Shown here piece after piece: positions 1 to 7,621 of a DNA stretch of 28,553 nucleotides. The notes under the pieces were generated by a model, which saw only the letters and a list, made by a program, of their open reading frames with translations, did not search any database and had not been told where the DNA came from. The translations under genes and the position numbers were made by a program. Origin of the DNA: Pseudomonadota bacterium (GTDB lineage: Bacteria > Pseudomonadota > Gammaproteobacteria > Burkholderiales > Burkholderiaceae_B); contig JAEWEV010000012.1 of assembly GCA_023389155.1 (NCBI GenBank), positions 1 to 28,553 on the forward strand, given 5' to 3'. Numbering within the stretch: the stretch's first letter is position 1; each line of letters starts with the position of its first letter.

Positions 1-367
1 AGCAGCCGGCGAAGAACGAGCCCAGTGCGGCGATGGCAAGCGCCGCCCCCGCTCGGCCGTTCTTGGCCATCTGGTGCCCGTCCAGCACCGTGACCACCGC
101 CGAGGTTTCCCCCGGTAGCGCCACCAGGATGGCCGTGGTTGACCCCCCGTACTGGGAGCCATAGTAAATACCGGCAAGCATAATCAGACCGGCAACGGGA
201 GGCAGAACGTAAGTTAGTGGCAGCAGCATGGCGATGGTAGGGACAGGGCCGATACCGGGCAGCACGCCAATCAATGTTCCGAGAATACAACCGAGCAGCG
301 CATACAGCAGGTTCTCGGGCGTAAACGCGACAGAAAACCCCAGCGCCAAGTGTTCAAGTAATTCCAT
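1..367 (-). CDS. tctA: TctA large membrane subunit of a TTT transporter (partial, C-terminal part outside window)
   Basis: Large permease subunit of a tripartite tricarboxylate transporter, which carries organic or sugar acids across the inner membrane using an ion gradient and a periplasmic Bug receptor. The first 122 codons are in the window, starting at an ATG at 365-367, and the reading frame stays open to the left edge. Visible family signatures are the glycine-proline rich first loop GVLPGIGPVP (about residues 30-40) and the conserved stretch around GGSTTAILVALPGETS (about residues 74-90) followed by VLDGHQMAKNGRAG. The gene begins 5 bp after the tctB stop, so it is the third gene of the tctC-tctB-tctA operon. 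It differs from the second TctA in this window, which has PGLSATMAVAL in the first loop, so the two systems are not recent copies. Substrate unknown. Confidence 0.93.
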   Translation of the reverse strand, partial: MELLEHLALGFSVAFTPENLLYALLGCILGTLIGVLPGIGPVPTIAMLLPLTYVLPPVAGLIMLAGIYYGSQYGGSTTAILVALPGETSAVVTVLDGHQMAKNGRAGAALAIAALGSFFAGC

Positions 368-372
368 GATGA

Positions 373-918
373 TTATTTTCCTTTAAGACGACGCGCCAGG
401 GTCACTACCGCAATAATGAGTGACAGGGGGACGAAGATCTGCGCAAGCAGAGACCATTCGCCAAAAGGCACCGGCAGCATCGGGAAAATCAGACCAAGCC
501 CCTTGATGAATGCCAGCCAGGTAAACAGCGTCAGGAAAATAGCGTTGAAAATCGCGATCTTGATACTGAACTCGTGACTTGCCAGGCTGCTGAAGATGAT
601 CAGCAATGGAACGGAAATATAGAGTCCCAGATGGTCAAGCATGAGCGCGAAAATCGAAATCGAACCGATGATCAGGAACAGAATATCCCAATCGAAATGG
701 CCGATATCGGTATCCTCCTGAGGCTCGCCCCGCAGGGACGACATGAATACCACAGCGCCGAGAAGAGCCAGACAGACGCCCAGCCAGAATGGAAAATAAC
801 CCGGACCCATGCGGGCAGGCGTCCCCATGTCATAGGATTCAGCTAACAGGGCAAAGCCTGCGCCGATCACAATAAACATGATGCCTGACCAGAAGTCCTG
901 CTGATTTTTGATGTGCAT
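373..918 (-). CDS. tctB: TctB small membrane subunit of TTT transporter
   Basis: Small four-helix membrane subunit of the TTT transporter, 181 residues. Hydrophobic segments are visible at about residues 12-28, 40-58, 78-115 and 125-175, with a soluble acidic loop (EPQEDTD) between the second and third. The motif MGPGYFPFWLG after the first helix is typical of TctB, which usually carries a G-x-FP pattern there. An AAGG sequence sits 7 bp before the ATG. It is the middle gene of the operon, about 100 bp after tctC and 5 bp before tctA. TctB proteins are poorly conserved, so the call rests on size, topology, the GYFP motif and the neighbours. Confidence 0.9.
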   Translation of the reverse strand: MHIKNQQDFWSGIMFIVIGAGFALLAESYDMGTPARMGPGYFPFWLGVCLALLGAVVFMSSLRGEPQEDTDIGHFDWDILFLIIGSISIFALMLDHLGLYISVPLLIIFSSLASHEFSIKIAIFNAIFLTLFTWLAFIKGLGLIFPMLPVPFGEWSLLAQIFVPLSLIIAVVTLARRLKGK

Positions 919-978
919 ATACTAACCTTCGTAATTTTAGTGTCTTTGCGCAAGGAAATGCTGCGGGCACGGAACAGC

Positions 979-995
979 CGGGATGCCCAATCCCG
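979..995 (-). promoter_or_regulatory. Intercistronic stem-loop between tctC and tctB
   Basis: A perfect 6-bp inverted repeat CGGGAT/ATCCCG with a 5-nt loop lies in the roughly 100-bp gap between the tctC stop and the tctB start. There is no T-run after it, so it does not look like a full terminator. Similar elements stand after the other two receptor genes of this window. A role in protecting the 3' end of receptor mRNA or lowering read-through into the membrane genes is inferred. Confidence 0.4.
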
Positions 996-1020
996 ACTGC
1001 ACGGATGACCGCGTGTTGCG

Positions 1021-2004
1021 TCACTCGAGCTTGATATTGCCCTTTTCGACAACGTCCTTGGCCCAATCATATTGCTGCTGAATTTCCTTGCCGAATTCTT
1101 CCGGTGTATTGGCGGAAACAAATGCTCCCTGTTTTTCCAAGGCTTCAACAACTTTGGGATCTTTCAGTGCTTCTACTGCCACACTGTTGAGTTTGTCAAT
1201 CACTTCCTTAGGTGTGTTGGCAGGGGCCAGAAGGCCGTACCAGACAGGCTGATTCAGGTTTTCGTAACCAAGCTCAGCGAAAGTGGGTACATCTTTAAGC
1301 GCAGGCAGACGCTCTTTCCAGGCGATTGCCAGAGGCCGCAATTTGCCAGCTTCGATCTGGGGTAAAGATGAAGGCAGATTGTCGAACAGGATTTGTATCT
1401 GTCCGCCGACAGCGTCGGTAACGGCAGGGCCCGAGCCACGGTAAGGCACGTGCACAATATCGGTTTGGGTAGTCTGTTTGAAGGCTTCTCCGGCCAGGTG
1501 CAGCACGCCGCAGGTACCTGATGAACCGTAGGAGAACTTGCCGGGATTGGCCTTGACTTCTTCAAGGAAAGCCTTGAAATCTTTGGGTGGGAACTGCGGG
1601 TTCACTTCCAGTACATTGGGTACATTGGCAAAGTTGACCACAGGTGCGAAATCTTTCAACGCGTCGTAGCCCAGTCCTGTGGGTTTGCACGCAGGATTGA
1701 CGGCCATGGTAGACACGGTGGCAATAGACAGCGTGTAGCCATCAGGTTTGGCGCGAGCAGCCTCGGTTGCGCCCAGGGCACCACCGGCTCCGCCTTTGTT
1801 TTCAATGACCATGGGTTTGCCCAAGATGTCACTCATTTTCGCCGTAACAACCCTGGCAACGATATCGGTTGAACCGCCCGGTGCGAAAGGTACGATGACG
1901 CGGATAGGCTTGGAGGGGTAATCTGCTGCCTGGGCAGTACCAACTGCTGCAACGCTCAGGTAAAGCGCTGATGTGACAAGTGAGAAAAGGGTACGCTTTT
2001 TCAT
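1021..2004 (-). CDS. tctC: Bug-family (TctC) periplasmic solute receptor
   Basis: Periplasmic receptor of the first TTT system, 327 residues from the start chosen here. An ATG at 2008-2010 is also in frame, but an AAGGA sequence directly abuts it, while the same AAGGA is 6 nt from the ATG at 2002-2004, so the latter (MKKRTLF) is preferred. A signal peptide with a K-K-R start, a hydrophobic core and an AQA cleavage site ends near residue 27. The mature start DYPSKPIRVIVPFAPGGSTD is the classic Bug motif, and YGSSGTCGVLHLAGE and PYRGSGPAVTD line the ligand pocket in this family. Two cysteines (ACKPTG and GTCG) could form a disulfide. First gene of the tctC-tctB-tctA operon. Bug receptors bind many carboxylates, so the ligand cannot be named. 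Confidence 0.93.
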   Translation of the reverse strand: MKKRTLFSLVTSALYLSVAAVGTAQAADYPSKPIRVIVPFAPGGSTDIVARVVTAKMSDILGKPMVIENKGGAGGALGATEAARAKPDGYTLSIATVSTMAVNPACKPTGLGYDALKDFAPVVNFANVPNVLEVNPQFPPKDFKAFLEEVKANPGKFSYGSSGTCGVLHLAGEAFKQTTQTDIVHVPYRGSGPAVTDAVGGQIQILFDNLPSSLPQIEAGKLRPLAIAWKERLPALKDVPTFAELGYENLNQPVWYGLLAPANTPKEVIDKLNSVAVEALKDPKVVEALEKQGAFVSANTPEEFGKEIQQQYDWAKDVVEKGNIKLE

Positions 2005-2044
2005 TGACATTCCTTGGTTATAGAATTCTTGGAGATGGCATCAC

Positions 2045-2074
2045 TGTATACCGGATGCTGGCGTATTTAATCAA
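2045..2074 (-). promoter_or_regulatory. Candidate sigma70 promoter for tctC-tctB-tctA
   Basis: On the minus strand a TTGATT hexamer (2069-2074) is followed after 18 bp by TATACA (2045-2050), which is 41 bp before the preferred tctC start. Both boxes keep the most conserved bases of the sigma70 consensus. The prediction is by eye only. Confidence 0.4.
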
Positions 2075-2424
2075 AAAAATGTGGCGGGTCGCGCGCAACT
2101 TGGCTTCAATTAAAACAAGATAGTATTAAGGAACATGCACTCGAGGCAAGCCTTTATATTTGAACCTAGGGTAATTGCTGAGAATCTGTGCCATGCAATT
2201 GTGCACAAATGTATTTCAATAGTACATGCCGTTGCCGCGCCCTTTTTCCAGGCTGATGTATGAGGCATTACAACTGAAATGTTCGTAATGACGTATTAAA
2301 TTGATGATTTTGCGTCATGCACGAGTTTTTTTGCATGAATATGAACAAATTCGCCGGAAAAAAGGGGGAACACCGTGTTGGCAGTGATCTGACATCCGAC
2401 CTGAATAAAGGCTGACTGGCACAT

Positions 2425-2480
2425 AAAAACGGCGGCCAGCACTGAGTCGCATTTGCGATATTTGTTCAGGCGGGCCGCCG
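2425..2480 (-). terminator. Probable intrinsic terminator of the liv operon
   Basis: On the minus strand, about 50 bp after the livM stop, an 8-bp perfect stem CGGCGGCC/GGCCGCCG (2473-2480 and 2430-2437) encloses 35 nt. The loop contains a small subsidiary hairpin TCGCA/TGCGA. The 3' arm is directly followed by five T residues and AT. The long loop is unusual, but the GC stem plus T-run at the end of an operon supports a terminator. Confidence 0.5.
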
Positions 2481-2531
2481 GCTCTTGAAGCTGCACCACA
2501 AATGTGTTAGCGGCAGCAGCTATCGTAACGG

Positions 2532-3512
2532 TTACTGCTTTTTGCGTGAGGCAGGGAGCAAGGCAAGCAGTTCCCCGACAATCCCCTTGCGGAATGCCAT
2601 AACGCAAACAATGAAGATCAGTCCCATCACAATCGTGACTGATTCGCCCAGCGTCTGGAACCACTGAATACCGGTAGAGCTGGCCAGCATGCGGCCAATC
2701 TCGCCGATTTTGTTTTCGATGAACACCACGATCAGCGCGCCGATTACGGGGCCGGTAAAGGTCCCTACACCGCCGATGAGGGTCATCAGCACAACCGTTC
2801 CTGACATCTGCCACATGGCGTCGGACAGCGTGGCGGAAACGAACACAAGCGTTTTCGTGGCGCCTGCCAGACCCGCCAGTCCTGCAGACAGCACAAACGC
2901 GAGCAGCTTGAATTTTTCTACATCGTAGCCCAGCGAGATCGCACGGGGTTCATTTTCCTTGATGGTCCGCAGTACATGACCAAAGGGAGACCGCACGGTG
3001 CGCCAGCAGATGTAATAGCCGATGACGAAAATGGCGATCACCAGATAGTACAAATTAAGATCGTTTCTCAGATCAAGCACGCCGAACAGACTGCCGCGGG
3101 GAACGCCCTGCAACCCGTCTTCGCCACCTGTAAAAGGCGCCTGAAGGAAATAGAAGAACACCATCTGCGCCATGGCAAGTGTGATCATGGTGAAATAAAT
3201 GCCGCTGCGCCGAATGGCAAGCCAGCCGACAATCAGGCCCAGGATGGCGGCGATCAGCACGCCGAACAGGATGCCCAGCTCAGGTGTCAGCCCCCATACC
3301 TTGATGGCATGGCCGGCGGCATAGGCCGCACCGCCGAAAAACGCCGCATGCCCGAACGAGAGCAGGCCAACGTAACCCAGCAGCAGATTGAATGCACACG
3401 CGAACAGCGCATAGCACAGGATTTTCATCACGAAAATCGGATAGACGCCCAGCGCAGGCAAGAAGGCCAGCGCCAGGGCAAAAATCAGCAGGGCAAGCAG
3501 TTGGCGATTCAT
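2532..3512 (-). CDS. livM: Branched-chain-type ABC transporter permease LivM
   Basis: Second inner-membrane permease of an ABC importer of the hydrophobic amino acid transporter (HAAT) family, 326 residues. The diagnostic motifs of LivM are present: FNLLLGYVGLLSFGHAAFFG near residues 41-60, and the cytoplasmic coupling region ENEPRAISLGYDVEKFKLLAFVLSAG near residues 185-212, which contacts the ATPases. Many hydrophobic segments cover the rest. The ATG overlaps the livH stop by 4 bp (ATGA), a sign of translational coupling. Last gene of livG-livF-livK-livH-livM, followed by a likely terminator. HAAT systems transport branched-chain amino acids but also amides, urea and aromatic or other acids; with sugar-acid genes next door the ligand may not be an amino acid. 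Confidence 0.94.
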   Translation of the reverse strand: MNRQLLALLIFALALAFLPALGVYPIFVMKILCYALFACAFNLLLGYVGLLSFGHAAFFGGAAYAAGHAIKVWGLTPELGILFGVLIAAILGLIVGWLAIRRSGIYFTMITLAMAQMVFFYFLQAPFTGGEDGLQGVPRGSLFGVLDLRNDLNLYYLVIAIFVIGYYICWRTVRSPFGHVLRTIKENEPRAISLGYDVEKFKLLAFVLSAGLAGLAGATKTLVFVSATLSDAMWQMSGTVVLMTLIGGVGTFTGPVIGALIVVFIENKIGEIGRMLASSTGIQWFQTLGESVTIVMGLIFIVCVMAFRKGIVGELLALLPASRKKQ

Positions 3513-4396
3513 TTTACTTTCCCGAAAAGTCCGGCAGGACGCAATAACAAGACGATGGCCATGATAATGAAAACAACGGTGCTGGACGCTTCAGGCCAGA
3601 ACACCTTGGTCAGTCCTTCAATGACGCCCAGTCCCAGACCGGTGACAATCGAGCCCATGATGGAACCCATGCCGCCGATCACGACCACAGCAAAAACCAC
3701 GATAATCAAATTCGAACCCATCAGCGGCGATACCTGCAGGACAGGTGCTGCCAGCACGCCGGCAAAACCCGCAAGGGCGACGCCAAAGCCATAGGTCAGG
3801 GTCACCATGAGCGGCACATTGATACCAAAGGCCTCCACCAGTTTGGAGTTCTCGGTACCGGCACGCAACAACGCTCCCAGACGGGTACGTTCAATCACAT
3901 ACCAGGTAACCAGGCAAGCAATGATTGAGGCCACGACGACCCACCCACGATAGATGGGCAGGATCATGAAACCAAGATTCACGGCACCGCGCAGAGACTC
4001 CGGTGTCGGGTACGGCTGGCCGGACACACCGTATAGACTGCGAAAAATGCCTTCAATTAGCAGCGTCAGACCAAAGGTCAGCAGCAGGCCGTAAAGATGG
4101 TCCAGCTTGTACAGATGACGCAGCAGGAGGCGTTCAATCACAATGCCGAGCAGCCCGACAACTATCGGCGCAATAACCAGCATGACCCAGTAGTTCAGCC
4201 CGAGAAACTGCAGGCCCATCCACGCCACGAATGCTCCAAGCATGTACAGTGCGCCATGCGCAAAGTTGATCACATTGAGCAGGCCGAAAATGACGGCTAG
4301 CCCAAGCGAGAGCACTGCATAGAAAGAGCCGTTGACCAGGCCCAGAAGAATCTGGCCCAGAAAGGCTGCTAGCGGTATGCCAAAAATGGTAATCAT
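3509..4396 (-). CDS. livH: Branched-chain-type ABC transporter permease LivH
   Basis: First membrane permease of the HAAT-family importer, 295 residues. The LivH signature GLLNVINFAHGALYMLGAF is near residues 39-57, and RAGTENSKLVEAFGINV in the coupling loop is near residues 177-194, followed by GFGVALAGFAGVLAAP. The hydrophobic pattern fits eight or so membrane segments. There is no strong ribosome binding site before the ATG at 4394-4396, and an 84-bp gap with a strong stem-loop separates it from livK, so its expression is probably lower than that of the receptor. It overlaps livM by 4 bp, consistent with equal amounts of the two permeases. Confidence 0.94.
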   Translation of the reverse strand: MITIFGIPLAAFLGQILLGLVNGSFYAVLSLGLAVIFGLLNVINFAHGALYMLGAFVAWMGLQFLGLNYWVMLVIAPIVVGLLGIVIERLLLRHLYKLDHLYGLLLTFGLTLLIEGIFRSLYGVSGQPYPTPESLRGAVNLGFMILPIYRGWVVVASIIACLVTWYVIERTRLGALLRAGTENSKLVEAFGINVPLMVTLTYGFGVALAGFAGVLAAPVLQVSPLMGSNLIIVVFAVVVIGGMGSIMGSIVTGLGLGVIEGLTKVFWPEASSTVVFIIMAIVLLLRPAGLFGKVK

Positions 4397-4435
4397 ATTT
4401 CAGACTGCGTCAGTGTAAATAATTTTCATGAATCC

Positions 4436-4462
4436 GGCAGGGCTCCCGGGGAAGCGCCTGCC
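4436..4462 (-). promoter_or_regulatory. Strong intercistronic stem-loop between livK and livH
   Basis: The 27-bp element has outer arms GGCAGG/CCTGCC, then a single-base bulge and inner arms GCT/AGC closing on a C/G-rich core. It begins about 20 nt after the livK stop and has no T-run behind it. Stem-loops at this position are known in other binding-protein operons (for example malE-malF) and keep the receptor mRNA more abundant than the permease mRNA. That role here is inferred. Confidence 0.5.
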
Positions 4463-4480
4463 AGGACAACAATTGCAGGA

Positions 4481-5677
4481 TCAGAGCTTGCAGGTAGATT
4501 CGCTTTCTGGTCCGTAAGCGACTTCAGCCGGTACTTTATCCACGACCTTGTAATAGTCCCAAGGCCCTTTGGACTCTTCCGGTGTTTTCACCTGCATCAG
4601 ATACATGTCATGCACGACCAGGCCGTCCTTGCGGGTCACGGCGTCCTTCATGAACATGTTGCTGATCTTGTTGGACTTGAACCATTTGACGATCTCGTCG
4701 CCGTTGTCGGTTTTGGTTGCCGCCACCGCTTTCAGATACGAATCAACGGCGGCATAGTCACCCGCCTGCAGGAATGACGGCTTGCGTTTGACTTTATCTT
4801 CAAATCTTTTCGCCCATGCGCGAGACTCATCGTCCTGATCCCAGTACCACGATGCAGTCAGGTAAAGGCCTTGTGTCGTTTGCAGACCCAGTGAGTGAAC
4901 GTCGTTGATGAATACCAGCAGACCCGCAGGTTTGATGTCCGGGAATACGCCGAATTCACTGCCTGCTTTCATGGAGTTGATGAAATCACCGCCAGCGTTG
5001 GCCAGACCCATGATCTGTGCGCCTGAAGATTGTGCTTGCAGCATGTAGGAAGAGAAGTCCGTTGTGCCAAGTGGCACCTTGACGGATCCGACGACCTCAG
5101 CCTTGTTTGCTTTCAATACCGTCGTAGTATCGGCTTCAAGGGAATGACCGAAAGCATAGTCAGCAGTCAGGAAGAACCATTTGCTGCCGCCCTGTTTAAC
5201 CACGGCACCGCCAGTTACATTGGCCAGCGCCTTGGTGTTATAGGCGTAATGGATGGTGTAGGGCGTGCAGTTGGAATTGGTCAGCGCTGTGGAACCGGGG
5301 CCCACCGCGATGTAGGGGACTTTCTTGGTCGCCGCAACGCCGGCAGACGCCAGGGCAGTCGCTGAGTTCGTACCACCGATAATCACATCGACTTTGTCCT
5401 GGTCAATCCACTGGCGCACGCGGGCGGAGGCCACGTCGGCCTTGTTCTGGTGATCTGCGCTCAGGACTTCGATTTTTTTGCCATCGATCTCGCCACCGGC
5501 ATCTTCAATGGCCATCTTGATGGCTTCTACGCCTGCCTTGCCGTCAATGTCGGAATAAACGCCGGACATGTCGGTGATGAAACCGATACGGATGACGTCA
5601 TCTGAAATACCTGCCGCCATGGCGTGGGTGCCCAGCGAAGCCAGAGCAAGCGCACAAAGTGTTTTTGTGAGTCTCAT
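4481..5677 (-). CDS. livK: Periplasmic substrate-binding protein of HAAT-family ABC transporter (LivK-like)
   Basis: Receptor of the liv-type importer, 398 residues, type I periplasmic binding protein fold (Peripla_BP_6). A signal peptide runs MRLTKTLCALAL to HAMAA, with cleavage near residue 22. The mature start DVIRIGFITDMSGVYSDIDG and the IIGGTNSATALASAGVAATKKVPYI region (about residues 98-123) are the expected first-lobe ligand-binding segments. Cysteines occur at NSNC and four residues before the C-terminus (STCKL), and may form a disulfide. GGAGAG lies 5 nt before the ATG. It is the third gene, after both ATPases, which differs from the usual order where the receptor gene comes first. 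Sequence alone does not tell the ligand; this longer LivK subgroup is often tied to non-amino-acid ligands. Confidence 0.92.
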   Translation of the reverse strand: MRLTKTLCALALASLGTHAMAAGISDDVIRIGFITDMSGVYSDIDGKAGVEAIKMAIEDAGGEIDGKKIEVLSADHQNKADVASARVRQWIDQDKVDVIIGGTNSATALASAGVAATKKVPYIAVGPGSTALTNSNCTPYTIHYAYNTKALANVTGGAVVKQGGSKWFFLTADYAFGHSLEADTTTVLKANKAEVVGSVKVPLGTTDFSSYMLQAQSSGAQIMGLANAGGDFINSMKAGSEFGVFPDIKPAGLLVFINDVHSLGLQTTQGLYLTASWYWDQDDESRAWAKRFEDKVKRKPSFLQAGDYAAVDSYLKAVAATKTDNGDEIVKWFKSNKISNMFMKDAVTRKDGLVVHDMYLMQVKTPEESKGPWDYYKVVDKVPAEVAYGPESESTCKL

Positions 5678-5723
5678 CGTTACTCTCCAATAGTTAAAGG
5701 ATTAATTGTTGTTGAATGATCCG

Positions 5724-6443
5724 TTAAACGCCCAACAGCTCATTTAACGTCTCCTGTTTGGCAGCCAGTTGACCAGCAGGAAAGGCTTCTACGATTTCGC
5801 CATGCTCCATGACATAGAAATGATCTGCGAGCGGAGCGGCGAAATGAAAATTCTGTTCGACCATCACGATAGTCAGGCCTTTTTGCTTGAGTGTCGTGAT
5901 CATTTTTGCCAGCGCCTGCACAATCACGGGCGCCAGACCTTCGGATATTTCATCCAGCAGCAGGATGTCCGCCCCCGTGCGCAGGATGCGCGCAACGGCC
6001 AGCATCTGCTGCTCGCCGCCGGACAGGCGAGTGCCGGGAGAATTGCGACGTTCTTTCAGGTTCGGGAACATCGAATAGATTTCGTCCAGCGACATGGCAT
6101 TCGCTGCGGCATTGCGATTTTTAAGCGGGGGTGGCAAAAGCAGATTTTCTTCGCAGCTCAGGCTGGCAAAAATTCCCCGCTCTTCCGGACAATAGCCGAT
6201 TCCCAGGTGGGCGATTTTATGCGTGGGCAGTTCAATCGCCTCGGTGCCATTGATGCGTGCGGAACCTTTGCGACTGCCGGTAAGACCAAGCAGCGCGCGC
6301 ATCGTGGTGGTGCGGCCTGCGCCATTGCGTCCCAGCAGCGTTACCACACTGCCTTTGGGAATGGTCATGTTAACGCCGTGCAGAATATGCGATTCACCGT
6401 ACCAGGCGTGCAGATCTTTTATTTCAAGTGCATTGGTGCTCAT
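5724..6443 (-). CDS. livF: Branched-chain-type ABC transporter ATPase LivF (Walker A Lys replaced by Arg)
   Basis: One of the two ATPases of the liv-type importer, 239 residues, normal length for LivF. Signature motif LSGGEQQMLAVARIL (about residues 141-155) and Walker B ILLLDEISEGLAP are intact, with the catalytic glutamate present. The Walker A motif reads GRNGAGRTTT (about residues 38-47): the codon for the usual lysine is CGC, arginine. The position of the H-loop histidine reads VEQN, as in most LivF proteins. Walker B is followed by ISEG instead of the common PSEG. The start overlaps the livG stop by 4 bp (ATGA). Since the frame is intact and all other motifs are good, this is a working gene rather than a decayed one; see the finding on ATP-site asymmetry. 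Confidence 0.94.
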   Translation of the reverse strand: MSTNALEIKDLHAWYGESHILHGVNMTIPKGSVVTLLGRNGAGRTTTMRALLGLTGSRKGSARINGTEAIELPTHKIAHLGIGYCPEERGIFASLSCEENLLLPPPLKNRNAAANAMSLDEIYSMFPNLKERRNSPGTRLSGGEQQMLAVARILRTGADILLLDEISEGLAPVIVQALAKMITTLKQKGLTIVMVEQNFHFAAPLADHFYVMEHGEIVEAFPAGQLAAKQETLNELLGV

Positions 6444-7213
6444 GCATGGGCTCCTTGCAACACACCTTCAGCAGTACCCATGTAGGCTTCCATGACATCA
6501 GGATTGGTCGATACGGTTTTATAGTCGCCTTCGGCGAGTACGGTTCCCCGCGCCAGGACAGTAATACGGTCGGCGATGGAAGAAATCACATTCATATTGT
6601 GCTCCACCATCAGGATGGTGCGACCGGTACTGACTTTCTTGATCAGTTGCGTCACACGGTCCACGTCTTCGTGTCCCATCCCCTGGGTGGGCTCATCCAG
6701 CAGCATCAGTTCGGGTTCCATGGCCAGCGTGGTGGCAATTTCAAGCGCACGCTTGCGTCCATAAGGCAGGCTGGACGTAATATGATCCTGGAAATCCAGC
6801 AAGTCTACTTCGGCCAGCAGTTCGCGGGCCCGGTTATTCAGCGTGTCCAGTGACGCGTCGCTTTTCCAGAAGTGAAATGAGGTGCCCTCTTCACGCTGCA
6901 AGCCGATGCGAACATTCTCCAGCACCGTCATATCCGGAAAGACAGCGGAAATCTGGAACGAACGAATGATGCCCTTGCGGGCAATCTGCGCTGGTTTTTC
7001 AGATGTGATGTTTTGGCCGTTAAAGAAAATTTCGCCGGATGAGGGTGTAATAAATTTGGTCAGCAGGTTGAAACATGTGGTTTTGCCCGCACCGTTCGGG
7101 CCGATAAGCGCGTGAATGGAACCCCTTTCCACTCGCAGATCAACAGAATTTACGGCTACAAAACCAAGAAATTCCTTGGTCAGCTTCTTTGTTTCTAAGA
7201 TTAGATCTGTCAT
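6440..7213 (-). CDS. livG: Branched-chain-type ABC transporter ATPase LivG
   Basis: First gene of the liv operon and second ATPase of the importer, 257 residues. Walker A GPNGAGKTT is canonical (about residues 38-46). Walker B is LMLLDEPTQG and the switch region ILMVEHN keeps the histidine. The ABC signature is LPYGRKRALE rather than LSGGQ, as in a recognised LivG subgroup. The frame is open 17 codons further to an ATG at 7262-7264, but LivG homologues start at MTDLILETKKL, so the ATG at 7211-7213 is chosen; no strong Shine-Dalgarno is present (ACAAGA lies 3 nt upstream). The 17-codon stretch before it contains two mutually exclusive hairpins that may act in a leader. Confidence 0.94.
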   Translation of the reverse strand: MTDLILETKKLTKEFLGFVAVNSVDLRVERGSIHALIGPNGAGKTTCFNLLTKFITPSSGEIFFNGQNITSEKPAQIARKGIIRSFQISAVFPDMTVLENVRIGLQREEGTSFHFWKSDASLDTLNNRARELLAEVDLLDFQDHITSSLPYGRKRALEIATTLAMEPELMLLDEPTQGMGHEDVDRVTQLIKKVSTGRTILMVEHNMNVISSIADRITVLARGTVLAEGDYKTVSTNPDVMEAYMGTAEGVLQGAHA

Positions 7214-7230
7214 ATTCTTGTCTTGTGATG

Positions 7231-7259
7231 CCCGCAAGAAAGCGGGGAGTTTGCCCGCT
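7231..7259 (-). promoter_or_regulatory. Two mutually exclusive leader hairpins before livG
   Basis: On the minus strand three short segments follow one another: AGCGGG (7254-7259), CCCGCT (7241-7246) and GCGGG (7231-7235). The middle segment can pair with the first or with the third, not both. The first hairpin is followed by TTCTT. The arrangement resembles an attenuator or a translational switch, but the stems are only 5-6 bp. Confidence 0.3.
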
Positions 7260-7301
7260 GCCACTTGTAGCGAACAGTATGCTTACGAATACGTCAATTT
7301 G

Positions 7302-7331
7302 CTATTAGTGCTAACCATAGGTGAACAGCAA
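7302..7331 (-). promoter_or_regulatory. Weak candidate promoter for livG operon
   Basis: On the minus strand TTGCTG (7326-7331) is spaced 18 bp from TAATAG (7302-7307), about 90 bp before the livG start. The boxes match sigma70 only in part and other placements are possible, including one using a TTGACG hexamer slightly downstream. Confidence 0.25.
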
Positions 7332-7621
7332 CAGAAACATTTGCTGAAAAAACGCAGCAGTTTCAATGACGATTGGCTATAAAAGACTCATTTTCCATAC
7401 ACTGTCTGTCACCTGAACGACAATCTTTACAAACCCTGATCTCCAGATGTGTAGAACGGGAAAGATGCGCGTATCGTTGGCGCAAGCACAGAGCCGCATG
7501 CCATTTGCATGATCGAAACGGCGTGCTTTTCTGAACCCTACCCGAAAGTTACCACCGCGGCTGGTTGAAGCCGCATTGCTGCCGGCAAGCAAGTCCGCCG
7601 CCGGCGTTCACTCCTGCACAG

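Larger units (their letters stand above)
2005..2531. other. 527-bp intergenic region between livM and tctC
   Basis: No convincing gene in any frame. Open frames here are low-quality continuations of frames antisense or out of phase to livM. The livM side holds a probable terminator (2425-2480). The tctC side holds a plausible promoter (2045-2074). A perfect 10-bp palindrome TTGTGCACAA lies at 2199-2208, about 125 bp upstream of the -35 box. It could be an activator or repressor site, but there is only one copy. The region is more AT-rich than the flanking genes, as expected for control DNA. Confidence 0.6.
7214..7621. other. 408-bp intergenic region between the KDPG-type aldolase gene and livG
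   Basis: No gene is supported. The livG-proximal end holds the alternative hairpins at 7231-7259 and a weak candidate promoter at 7302-7331. The aldolase-proximal end has a GC-rich 6-bp inverted repeat (GCCGGC twice near 7580-7605) but no T-run behind it on the minus strand, so I see no clear intrinsic terminator for the long upstream operon. Read-through into liv or Rho-dependent ending are both open. Confidence 0.5.

Noticed and set aside
2296..2814. A 172-codon minus-strand open frame overlapping the end of livM and running into the gap
   Set aside because: It shares most of its length with livM in another frame, has no recognisable domain or ribosome binding site, and the downstream part covers the likely terminator.
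2976..3794. Long plus-strand open frame (272 codons) opposite livM and livH
   Set aside because: Antisense to two well-supported permease genes, rich in Gln, Arg and His as expected from the complement of hydrophobic codons, with no family match I can recognise.
5724..6443. LivF as a pseudogene because of the missing Walker A lysine
   Set aside because: The frame is full length, coupled to livG, and all other motifs are intact; similar arginine variants seem to exist among LivF proteins.
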